From Bacteroidales bacterium (GTDB taxonomy: Bacteria; Bacteroidota; Bacteroidia; Bacteroidales; F082): DNA of 24,293 bases. This document shows positions 1 through 6,618 of this stretch, one piece after another. The position numbers and the translations under genes are program-made. The stretch lies in contig JALNZT010000051.1 in assembly GCA_023229135.1 (NCBI GenBank), forward strand, positions 1-24,293, written 5' to 3'. Below the pieces are notes generated by a model that saw nothing but the letters and a program-made list of their open reading frames with translations, was not told where the DNA came from and ran no database searches. Numbering within the stretch: the stretch's first letter is position 1; every line of letters begins with the position of its first letter.

Positions 1-256
1 TTCCGTCAATGGCTTTCACCACCTGAATAAGTTTGATTTCAGCCGCAGTAGCATTGAGGTAGAAGCCGCCATGAGGACCTTTTGTGGAGTTTACCAGGTT
101 TTGTTTACTCAGTATTTGCATAATTTTGGCCGTGAAAGCTACAGGCGAATCAATTTCGGCGGCAATTTCCTTAAGTCCTATTTTCTCAGGTGCTTCGGCT
201 TTGCTGGCCAAATATATCAATGATCGGATGGCGTATTTACAAGCTTTTGAAAACAT
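1..256 (-). CDS. Rrf2-family transcriptional regulator (partial, C-terminus outside window)
   Basis: The reverse strand from the ATG at 254-256 reads MFSKACKYAIRSLIYLASKA and continues without a stop to the window edge, giving about 85 residues. This is the winged helix-turn-helix of the Rrf2 family (NsrR, IscR and RsrR relatives). The typical features are the N-terminal helix with YAIRSLIYLA, the recognition region around SPVAFTAKIMQILSKQNLV, and the wing STKGPHGGFYL. The C-terminal cysteines that would bind an Fe-S cluster lie outside the window, so NsrR-type versus IscR-type sensing cannot be decided. The gene starts 9 bp after the stop of the Ric-type repair gene on the same strand, so the two are almost certainly one operon. 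I infer it senses NO or Fe-S stress and controls that operon. Confidence 0.85.
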   Translation of the reverse strand, partial: MFSKACKYAIRSLIYLASKAEAPEKIGLKEIAAEIDSPVAFTAKIMQILSKQNLVNSTKGPHGGFYLNATAAEIKLIQVVKAIDG

Positions 257-265
257 AACAAATTC

Positions 266-985
266 TTATTGAATAAGCAATGACTCCCGTGCGATAGTTT
301 TGGGGAACAAAATATTATTTTCGAGATGAATGTGCTGGTGCAGGTCTTTTTCAAAAGCTTCCAACTTTGAAATAGCTACCATATAAGTGTTGCAAGCGTC
401 TGCTGGAATACTATAATTTGAGGTGAGGCGTGCAATAGTTTTAAAGCGAGCGCCTTCATTTTCGTGTTCCCCAATCAACTCGCTTAATTTTTTTGTTAGA
501 ATTTCTTTTTGTTCGCTGCTGGTAAGCTTTTTGTCTGATTTAGCCAATTCACGCACCATTGGAAACAGCACTTTTTCTTCTTCTTCCAGATGGGAGAGTA
601 GCGCCGCGGCGGCACCTTCGAACAAACTTTTAACTTCGGGCAATTCGGGGTGGTTATGTCCGTGTACTTCAGCAATTTTTGTGAGATAGGCGGTTAGTAC
701 CGGAATTTCCGTCTTCACAAATTTATGGTGTGTACGTTCAATAAAATCAGCCAAAAAGTCTAAATCCCAATCATTGTAAGCGAAAGCAGCCGGCTGTTGA
801 TTGCTGAACAAGCTATTTAATTCCGCAACAAGTATTGCGGGTTGTACCGGATAATGATTTTCAATCTCATGTAGTTTTATTTTTCCGCCGCAGCAGAAGT
901 CTATCTGATGCTTGCGAAACACATCTGAGGCTCTGAAATCCTGAGCTACAATATCCGCTACTGTTAAGTTTTCTATGTTTTGCAT
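266..985 (-). CDS. ric: Iron-sulfur cluster repair di-iron protein, RIC/YtfE/ScdA family
   Basis: A 239-aa cytoplasmic protein of normal family length. The N-terminal ScdA_N (DUF542) domain covers residues 5-42 and contains the typical DFCCGGK with Cys31-Cys32. A hemerythrin-like four-helix domain follows with the di-iron ligand pattern: His86/87, His108, His132 in SHLEEEE, His174 in GEHENEG, and His216-220 in HQHIHLENNILFP. Family members repair Fe-S clusters damaged by nitric oxide or oxidants. It is the first gene of an operon with the Rrf2 regulator 9 bp downstream. The start at 985 lies about 24 nt after a TATATTTG promoter element (1009-1016), and an inverted repeat sits directly upstream of that element, so repression or activation by an NO-responsive regulator is likely. 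The family call is firm; the NO link is from family knowledge. Confidence 0.93.
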   Translation of the reverse strand: MQNIENLTVADIVAQDFRASDVFRKHQIDFCCGGKIKLHEIENHYPVQPAILVAELNSLFSNQQPAAFAYNDWDLDFLADFIERTHHKFVKTEIPVLTAYLTKIAEVHGHNHPELPEVKSLFEGAAAALLSHLEEEEKVLFPMVRELAKSDKKLTSSEQKEILTKKLSELIGEHENEGARFKTIARLTSNYSIPADACNTYMVAISKLEAFEKDLHQHIHLENNILFPKTIARESLLIQ

Positions 986-1008
986 TTGTGCTATTTTAAA
1001 ATTCGCAG

Positions 1009-1016
1009 CAAATATA
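1009..1016 (-). promoter_or_regulatory. -7 promoter element of the ric-rrf2 operon
   Basis: On the minus strand this reads TATATTTG, an exact match to the Bacteroidota -7 consensus TAnnTTTG. It lies about 24 nt upstream of the ric ATG. No TTTG -33 element is visible at the right distance; the inverted repeat at 1025-1050 occupies that place. Confidence 0.6.
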
Positions 1017-1024
1017 ATTAGTAT

Positions 1025-1050
1025 AAGGATATAAAGACCGTTATATCCTT
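1025..1050. promoter_or_regulatory. Operator-like inverted repeat upstream of ric
   Basis: Perfect 10-bp arms AAGGATATAA (1025-1034) and TTATATCCTT (1041-1050) are separated by 6 bp. The centre lies about 21-28 bp upstream of the -7 element, over the -33 region. This is the geometry of a dimeric regulator that blocks or replaces -33 recognition. The neighbouring Rrf2 protein is the obvious candidate (inference). A CRP/FNR-type NO regulator is the alternative. Confidence 0.6.
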
Positions 1051-1257
1051 TATTAATATGAAAATACCTATATTTAGGGATGGGTGAATAAATTTTGGAT
1101 TTTTAAAACGCAAAGAAAAGCTCTTGAATACCAGGGATTAGAAGAAATTTCAGTTTAAAAATAAAATTTTAATCATCAGGAAAAAAAGTATTATTTCAAG
1201 CTCAAAAATTCTAATTTGACCTTTAAAAAACAAGGTGTTCGTAGGGGTTTTAAATAT

Positions 1258-2076
1258 TTATGGTAAAACAATAAGTGGAGTTTGGCCTTCAAATACGAGT
1301 TCGTTAATCAGAAATTTTCTAAAAAACTGGTCTGTCAAATGGCGCGATCCTTTTTGAACAATCAATATTTCATCAATTCTATTATTGATAACTTTTTTGA
1401 TGTCGAAAAAAGAGCTACTTCCTTCATAGATTTCATAAGTGGTGCTATACCTGTCTTCAAAGAGTTTTGAAAGCTCTTTTAACTGTTTTTCTATAGGTTT
1501 AATTTTTTCTTTGGGCTTTGCCAGATGGAAAAAGCATAGACTTGTTTTTTTATTGTCGTAGAAGCTAAGGAAGTTATTAAGCTCCAGGATGTTCAAAGGA
1601 TGCTTTTCGGTGATTGCCACAAATATTTTTTCGTGTGAAAAGCTGGAAATTTCCTTAGGCATAGCAACAACGATATTATTAGTCCTGTCAATAACCTGTG
1701 TGGCTACACTCCCCATAAAGATTTTTTTCAACAGGCCGGTTCCCTTTAGTCCAATCAGGATCAGGTTGTTAAAGGGTTCTGCTAAATATTTTTCCAAAGT
1801 TGTTTGCAGATATATTTCAGAAACATCATAATTCACTTTCAGATCGGGTGGCAGTATTTGGCCGGCTAATTCTTTCAGTTTCCTCAAGGCATCCGCGTTG
1901 ATTTGCCGTGCGATACTAACTCTGCTTTCGTTGTCGATAAGCACAGGAGCCAAAACTACCGTTTCATGCACCAGTAATAGTTCGGCATCTACCTGTTTGC
2001 TCCAGTCGTATGCGTATTTAATCAGGTTTTCTGAATGCTCCGAAAAGTCGATAAGAATAATAAAACGCTTTTTCAT
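1258..2076 (-). CDS. Universal stress protein with two UspA domains
   Basis: A 272-aa protein with two tandem Usp folds. Domain 1 (residues 1-140) begins KKRFIILIDFSEHSENLIKYA and ends with the nucleotide-binding type motif LIGLKGTGLLKKIFMGSVA (about 107-125). Domain 2 (about 148-272) is more degenerate: its equivalent loop reads VQKGSRHLTDQFFRKFLINELV and lacks the glycine pattern, so probably only domain 1 binds ATP. It starts 11 bp after the stop of the K+/H+ antiporter gene and is presumably co-transcribed with it. Usp proteins often accompany ion transporters, so a role in regulating the antiporter or in ion stress is reasonable but inferred. Confidence 0.88.
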   Translation of the reverse strand: MKKRFIILIDFSEHSENLIKYAYDWSKQVDAELLLVHETVVLAPVLIDNESRVSIARQINADALRKLKELAGQILPPDLKVNYDVSEIYLQTTLEKYLAEPFNNLILIGLKGTGLLKKIFMGSVATQVIDRTNNIVVAMPKEISSFSHEKIFVAITEKHPLNILELNNFLSFYDNKKTSLCFFHLAKPKEKIKPIEKQLKELSKLFEDRYSTTYEIYEGSSSFFDIKKVINNRIDEILIVQKGSRHLTDQFFRKFLINELVFEGQTPLIVLP

Positions 2077-2087
2077 TTTCCTAAGGA

Positions 2088-3560
2088 TTAAGTGGTTAAC
2101 TGTTTGTTCAGGCTTTCGTGGGCTTCATCGAGTCCTTCCTGGTTGTCTGAAAGGATTACTAAAGTATCGTTTTCTTTGATAACCGTGGCACCATTTGGTG
2201 TTAAAAAGTTATTATCGCGTTTGATCATCGCGATAATAGCGCTTTTGGGGAAGCCCAAATCCACGATTTTTTTGTTTACAGCGGTGCAATTAGACGTGAT
2301 ATCTATTTCCCGCATCGCGTTTTTCGGGATGTCGCTCAGGAATTTTTCAATTTCCGAAACGGGCTTTGCATTTTGGGGAAGGGCTACATTCAACCATTTA
2401 GCTACAATAGGTAGTGATGTTCCCTGGATTAAAACAGAAGTTACCGAGATGAAAAACACGATATTAAATATCATATCGGCCTTTTCTATGCCCGCCAAAA
2501 GCGGATAAGTGGCAAACACAATTGGAACAGCTCCACGCAAACCTACCCAGCTAATATAGAAACGCCTTCTTAATCGCATTTTAAAGAACATCAAACTAAG
2601 AAAAACGCTTAGCGGACGGGCAATAAGGATAAGAAAAACAGAGATTATCAATCCAATTCCAAAAACAGGAAAAATGGCTGATGGAAAAACGAGAAGCCCC
2701 AGAGTGAGAAACAAGACAATTTGCATCAACCAGGCCAGGCCATCAAACATTTTCAAGATAGTTTTCTTGTGCATCAGGTTTTTGTTTCCCAGATAAACTC
2801 CGCAGATATAGATGGCAAGAAAACCATTTCCGCCAATAAAATCTGTTGCTGAAAAGGTGATAAACATCAAAGCAATGACCAAAACCGGGTAAAGACCTTC
2901 GTAATCAAGTTTGATTTTGTTAATAATTAGTTTGCCAAGCCGGCCAAAGCCAAATCCCGCCAAACCGCCTATAGTCATTTGCAGCAGGAACATCGGGATA
3001 ATTGAAACAAAGCTTTTATCCTGGTTAATTACCAAGGTTAAAAAAGCAATGGTTAACACATAAGCCATCGGGTCGTTACTCCCGCTTTCCAGCTCCAAGG
3101 TGGGCCTGAGATTACTTTTGAGCGAGAGGCTTTTGGAGCGCAATATGGAAAACACTGCCGCCGCATCGGTTGACGATACAATAGAACCTAGCAACATGCT
3201 TTCGTAAAAACTGAAGTCGGTAACGAAATAAACAAAGCTTCCCAGGGTAATGGCCGTCAGTAAAACGCCCAGCGTAGATAGTATTATGCCTTCTCCGAGA
3301 ATAGGTTTCACTGATTTCCAATCGGTGCTAAGCCCGCCGTTAAACAAGATAAAGTTGAGTGATACTATTCCGATAAATTGAGCAATTCGAGGATCATCGA
3401 AATGGATGCCGCCAATGCCTTCCGAACCGGCTAGCATGCCAATGGCCAAAAAAAGCAATAAAGTAGGAACACCAAATCGATAAGATGTTTTGCCCGCGAT
3501 TACACTTATCAGTAATAATATGGAACCAACTAAGAGAATGTTTTCAATCGTTAAACTCAT
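2088..3560 (-). CDS. K+/H+ (or Na+/H+) antiporter, CPA1/NhaP2 family, with C-terminal TrkA_C domain
   Basis: An inner-membrane cation/proton antiporter of 490 aa from the chosen start. It has about a dozen hydrophobic segments starting at IENILLVGSILLLISVIAG. Family motifs are FNGGLSTDWKSVKP, SSTDAAAVFSILR and LELESGSNDPMAYVL, which contain the acidic residues of the ion path. The last about 85 residues (MREIDITSNCTAVNKKIVDLGFP..DTLVILSD) form a TrkA_C ligand-binding domain, as in NhaP2/CvrA-type potassium/proton antiporters. The frame is open to an ATG at 3800, but those extra 80 codons run through the terminator of kbl and give a low-complexity, Cys/Phe-rich N-terminus. The ATG at 3560 lies about 30 nt after a TACATTTG promoter element and is preferred. 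The Usp gene follows 11 bp downstream. The exact ion is not determinable here. Confidence 0.9.
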   Translation of the reverse strand: MSLTIENILLVGSILLLISVIAGKTSYRFGVPTLLLFLAIGMLAGSEGIGGIHFDDPRIAQFIGIVSLNFILFNGGLSTDWKSVKPILGEGIILSTLGVLLTAITLGSFVYFVTDFSFYESMLLGSIVSSTDAAAVFSILRSKSLSLKSNLRPTLELESGSNDPMAYVLTIAFLTLVINQDKSFVSIIPMFLLQMTIGGLAGFGFGRLGKLIINKIKLDYEGLYPVLVIALMFITFSATDFIGGNGFLAIYICGVYLGNKNLMHKKTILKMFDGLAWLMQIVLFLTLGLLVFPSAIFPVFGIGLIISVFLILIARPLSVFLSLMFFKMRLRRRFYISWVGLRGAVPIVFATYPLLAGIEKADMIFNIVFFISVTSVLIQGTSLPIVAKWLNVALPQNAKPVSEIEKFLSDIPKNAMREIDITSNCTAVNKKIVDLGFPKSAIIAMIKRDNNFLTPNGATVIKENDTLVILSDNQEGLDEAHESLNKQLTT

Positions 3561-3589
3561 GTCTTTATAAAATTTCGCACTCGGCTTTG

Positions 3590-3597
3590 CAAATGTA
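3590..3597 (-). promoter_or_regulatory. -7 promoter element of the antiporter-usp operon
   Basis: On the minus strand TACATTTG, an exact TAnnTTTG match, lies 29 nt before the ATG at 3560. It would lie inside the coding region if the upstream ATG at 3800 were used, so it supports the shorter protein. No clear -33 TTTG is visible. Confidence 0.5.
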
Positions 3598-3760
3598 CGG
3601 TTTACAACTAAGCATTTAACTGCTGGCATTTTGCTTTTTGAGTGCTTAAATTGTTGAGAAACTTTCGGGCTAATTAGTTTTCCTGCTCTAACAGCTTCAA
3701 GATGATTAGGTTTCGCCTTGCCGTGAAAACAGCTGTAGAAACAAAAAAAACAGACAATGC

Positions 3761-3792
3761 AAAAAAAAACAGCCTTTTCAGACTGTTTTTTT
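3761..3792 (-). terminator. Rho-independent terminator of kbl (A/T-flanked on both sides)
   Basis: The stem is AACAGTCT/AGGCTGTT in minus-strand reading, with one T-G wobble and a 4-nt loop. It is followed on the minus strand by a run of nine T (3769 down to 3761). The opposite side also ends in seven T, so it could act in both directions. It lies about 40 nt after the kbl stop. Confidence 0.8.
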
Positions 3793-3830
3793 AACTTCAT
3801 TAGCGGGTAAAACCAGCAAATAATTCGTTG

Positions 3831-5024
3831 TTAGCCTTTTAGCACGCCCAGTTCCTTACCCACTTTGGTGAAAGCAGCGATACATTTATCGAGTTGCTCC
3901 CTTGTGTGTGCTGCCGAAATTTGAACGCGGATACGGGCCTGGTCTTTAGGTACCACGGGATAGTAGAAACCGATCACGTAAATCCCCTCTTCCAATAGTT
4001 TTGCAGCCATATCCTGCGACAATTTGGCGTCGTAAAGCATAACAGCCACAATAGCACTTTTTGTTGGTTTGATGTCGAAACCGACTTCTTTCATCTTACC
4101 AATGTAATAAGCGGTGTTCTCGTGCAAGCGATCCTGCAGGTCGTTGGTTTCGTCCATCATATCAAACATCTTGCTTCCGGCAGCAGCCACCATAGGAGGG
4201 ATGGAGTTCGAGAAAAGATACGGACGTGAACGCTGACGCAACATCTCGATGATTTCTTTTTTGCCGGTTGTAAAACCACCAATTGCTCCGCCAAATGCTT
4301 TGCCAAGGGTTCCGGTGATGATTTCAACTTTCCCGCGAAGGTCGAACAATTCGGTAACGCCGCGACCGGTTTCACCAACAACACCGGCTGAGTGACATTC
4401 GTCAACCATGATTATGGCATCGTATTTTTGAGATAGTTCGTAAATCTTGTCCATCTTGGCCACGTTGCCATCCATGGAGAATACGCCATCGGTAACAATA
4501 ATCCTGAAACGCTGTGCCTGGGCTTTTTTTAGTTGTTCTTCCAGATCAGCCATATCGCTGTTTTGGTAACGATAACGATGGGCTTTGCTCAAACGCACCC
4601 CATCGATAATGGAAGCATGATTGAGCGAGTCGGAAATAATGGCATCCTCTGCACCAAATAGCGGTTCGAAAACGCCGCCGTTGGCATCGAAGCAGGCGGC
4701 ATACAGAATGGTGTCTTCAGTGCCGAAAAACTTGGCAATTTTAGCTTCCAGCTCCTTGTGTAAATCCTGGGTGCCACAAATAAAGCGCACTGACGAAAGT
4801 CCATAACCGTGTGTATCGAGGGCCTCCTTAGCGGCAGCAATCAATCTGGGGTTGTTGGAAAGGCCAAGGTAGTTGTTGGCACAGAAGTTCAATACTTCGT
4901 CACCACTTTGTACCTTGATTTCAGCACCCTGAGGAGTGGTAATTACCCGTTCTTCTTTGTAAAGACCGGCTTCTCTGATGTCGGAAAGTTCTTGTTGAAG
5001 GTGATCTTGAATACGATCGTACAT
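3831..5024 (-). CDS. kbl: Glycine C-acetyltransferase (2-amino-3-ketobutyrate CoA ligase)
   Basis: A 397-aa, PLP-dependent alpha-oxoamine synthase that cleaves 2-amino-3-ketobutyrate with CoA to glycine and acetyl-CoA in the cytoplasm. Visible signatures are CANNYLGLSNNP (48-59), the aspartate/histidine pair in MVDECHSAGVVG (Asp208, His211), and the Schiff-base lysine in TGTLGKAFGGAIGG (Lys242). Length matches the E. coli enzyme (398 aa). Related AONS enzymes (BioF, HemA, Spt) are possible on fold alone. The divergent neighbour is the SDR-type threonine dehydrogenase that makes its substrate, which settles the function. It is preceded by a TATCTTTG promoter element and followed by a strong terminator. 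Confidence 0.95.
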   Translation of the reverse strand: MYDRIQDHLQQELSDIREAGLYKEERVITTPQGAEIKVQSGDEVLNFCANNYLGLSNNPRLIAAAKEALDTHGYGLSSVRFICGTQDLHKELEAKIAKFFGTEDTILYAACFDANGGVFEPLFGAEDAIISDSLNHASIIDGVRLSKAHRYRYQNSDMADLEEQLKKAQAQRFRIIVTDGVFSMDGNVAKMDKIYELSQKYDAIIMVDECHSAGVVGETGRGVTELFDLRGKVEIITGTLGKAFGGAIGGFTTGKKEIIEMLRQRSRPYLFSNSIPPMVAAAGSKMFDMMDETNDLQDRLHENTAYYIGKMKEVGFDIKPTKSAIVAVMLYDAKLSQDMAAKLLEEGIYVIGFYYPVVPKDQARIRVQISAAHTREQLDKCIAAFTKVGKELGVLKG

Positions 5025-5076
5025 AATTATAATTTTTTAAAGGTTAATGTCTGCTGTTATTCAAATAACAATTGTA

Positions 5077-5084
5077 CAAAGATA
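5077..5084 (-). promoter_or_regulatory. -7 promoter element of kbl
   Basis: On the minus strand TATCTTTG (TAnnTTTG) lies 52 nt upstream of the kbl ATG. No convincing -33 element is seen. Confidence 0.5.
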
Positions 5085-5120
5085 TTACTTTTGATTTTGA
5101 AGGACGGTTTTTTAAGTAAA

Positions 5121-5268
5121 TATTTGCACGTGCAGGCAAGAAGTATGGCTTCAAAACACGAAGTCTATGCGCTAATCCACGACGGGAATACTCTGATTTT
5201 TGAAAACCCGGGCTACTCGGACAGGCCGTTGTCCAAACGGCTTGTGCCGCCTGCCAAAAATATTCTCT
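5121..5268. other. Possible small non-coding insertion (MITE-like) between kbl and tdh promoters
   Basis: The 350-bp divergent intergenic region 5025-5374 has a GC-richer middle portion. Its left edge (TATTTGCACGTGCAGGCAAG, 5121-5140) and right edge (CTTGTGCC, GCCTGCC, AAAAATA, about 5247-5268) form an imperfect inverted repeat sharing TATTT..GCAGGC. It includes the 8-bp palindrome GCACGTGC at 5126-5133. Smaller inverted pairs inside are GGACA/TGTCC and GCCGTT/AACGGC near 5218-5242. Open frames cross it on both strands, but none resembles a protein I know. A dispersed repeat or a regulatory region are both possible. Confidence 0.3.
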
Positions 5269-5314
5269 GTTTTTACCACATTTAGATTTCATTTCACTAT
5301 TCTCCAAAATATTG

Positions 5315-5322
5315 TACTTTTG
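5315..5322 (+). promoter_or_regulatory. -7 promoter element of tdh
   Basis: TACTTTTG is an exact TAnnTTTG match 52 nt before the tdh ATG. The distance is the same as on the kbl side of this divergent region. Confidence 0.55.
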
Positions 5323-5374
5323 TCGCAATAGTTGTTAATCCTTTCACAAATAGAAAAAACCTTAAAAAACGCCT

Positions 5375-6337
5375 ATGAAAAATATTTTAGTTATTGGTTC
5401 GGTAGGTCAAATTGGCTCGGAACTCACGCTTGAATTACGCAAAAGATATGGCAGCGGTAATGTAGTTGCCGGCTTTCGTTCAACCAAACCCACTGGCGAA
5501 CTGCTCGAATCGGGCCCATCGGAAGTAGTTGATGCCACCAACGTCCAGCAGATTGTTGATGTGGTAAAAAAGTATAAAATTGATACCATTTATAACCTGG
5601 CCGCTATTCTTTCAGTTGTAGCTGAAACCAAACCTCAGGTGGCCTGGAATATTGGCATAGGCGGCTTGATGAACTGCCTGGAAGTAGCCCGCGAGTATGG
5701 TTGTGCTGTTTCCACACCCAGCTCCATCGGCGCATTTGGTGGTGGCACTCCCCTGGACAATACGCCCCAGGATACCATTATGCGCCCACAAACCATGTAT
5801 GGTGTGTCAAAAGTAACCGGTGAGTTGCTCAGCGATTACTATTTCAAACGTTTTGGTGTTGACACCCGTTCGGTGCGCTATCCCGGTATTATTTCAAACG
5901 CAACCCTTCCCGGAGGTGGAACTACTGATTATGCGGTAGAAATTTACTATGATGCCATCAAAACCGGTAAGTTCACTTGTCCACTTGGTGCCGGCACTTT
6001 CCTTGATATGATGTATATGCCTGATGCTGTTGAGGCAGCCATCGACCTGATGGAAGCCGACCCAACTAAACTGAAACACCGCAACTCATTCAACATCACT
6101 GCTATGAGTTTCGATCCGGAGATTATTGCCGCTGAAATCAAGAAACATATTCCCAATTTTGAAATGGTTTATGAGGTTGATCCAGGGAAGCAAGCCATTG
6201 CCAATTCATGGCCCAACAATATGGACGACAGCGCTGCCCGCGAAGAATGGGGCTGGAATCCGAAATGGGATCTTTCTGCCATGACCAAAGATATGCTAAA
6301 GGTAATTGGCGAAAAACACGCCAAAGGACTACTCTAG
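5375..6337 (+). CDS. tdh: L-threonine 3-dehydrogenase, SDR (epimerase-like) type
   Basis: A 320-aa NAD-dependent extended short-chain dehydrogenase that oxidises L-threonine to 2-amino-3-ketobutyrate. The Rossmann motif is IGSVGQIGSEL (residues 7-17). The catalytic triad is Ser116/117 in STPSSIGAFGG, Tyr142 and Lys146 in MYGVSK. Substrate-side sequence RYPGIISNATLPGGGTTDYAVEIYYDA is characteristic of the epimerase-like threonine dehydrogenases of Bacteroidota, which replace the zinc-dependent MDR enzyme of E. coli. It is divergent from kbl, whose product uses its unstable product, so both form the threonine-to-glycine plus acetyl-CoA pathway. It ends at a terminator at 6419-6459. Confidence 0.93.
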   Translation: MKNILVIGSVGQIGSELTLELRKRYGSGNVVAGFRSTKPTGELLESGPSEVVDATNVQQIVDVVKKYKIDTIYNLAAILSVVAETKPQVAWNIGIGGLMNCLEVAREYGCAVSTPSSIGAFGGGTPLDNTPQDTIMRPQTMYGVSKVTGELLSDYYFKRFGVDTRSVRYPGIISNATLPGGGTTDYAVEIYYDAIKTGKFTCPLGAGTFLDMMYMPDAVEAAIDLMEADPTKLKHRNSFNITAMSFDPEIIAAEIKKHIPNFEMVYEVDPGKQAIANSWPNNMDDSAAREEWGWNPKWDLSAMTKDMLKVIGEKHAKGLL

Positions 6338-6362
6338 GATTGCAGATTGCAGTCGTGAAAAA

Positions 6363-6401
6363 TAGCGGAACACTACCATTCGAAGTGAATGGCGGTGTCG
6401 C
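6363..6401 (+). other. Hairpin after tdh, flanked by a 13-bp imperfect direct repeat
   Basis: CCATTC (6376-6381) pairs with GAATGG (6387-6392), and ACAC/GTGT extends the stem outward. The 13-mers TTGCAGATTGCAG (6340-6352) and TTGCAGATCGCAG (6431-6443) differ at one base and flank this hairpin. The second copy lies inside the loop of the downstream terminator. The meaning is unknown; it could be a tdh 3' UTR structure. Confidence 0.35.
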
Positions 6402-6418
6402 TTCTTAGCTAAATATAC

Positions 6419-6459
6419 AAACGATAACTTTTGCAGATCGCAGAGGTTATCGTTTTTTT
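6419..6459 (+). terminator. Rho-independent terminator of tdh
   Basis: Perfect 10-bp stem AAACGATAAC (6419-6428) / GTTATCGTTT (6446-6455), running into seven T. Confidence 0.8.
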
Positions 6460-6587
6460 ATGGTGATTTTATAGTCTGTAAAAAGTCAAGTCAAGCGTTT
6501 TCTGTTGTTCAATTTACAACTTTTTACAAAAAATAAAGCATTTCAGCTTGCGGCCAAGCCTTTCTACGGCATAAGCATAAAATTTTG

Positions 6588-6595
6588 TTACTTTG
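6588..6595 (+). promoter_or_regulatory. Tentative -7 promoter element of cysS
   Basis: TTACTTTG differs from TAnnTTTG at one position and lies 23 nt before the cysS ATG. About 100 bp upstream a 10-bp inverted repeat TGTAAAAAGT/ACTTTTTACA (6477-6486, 6519-6528) may be structural or an operator. Confidence 0.35.
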
Positions 6596-6618
6596 TATCC
6601 TAAAAATCAAGCCTTATT

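Noticed and set aside
4809..5285. Plus-strand frame of 158 codons over the kbl 5' end and the kbl-tdh gap
   Set aside because: Antisense to the conserved start of kbl, no recognisable domain, and it crosses the promoters of both neighbours.
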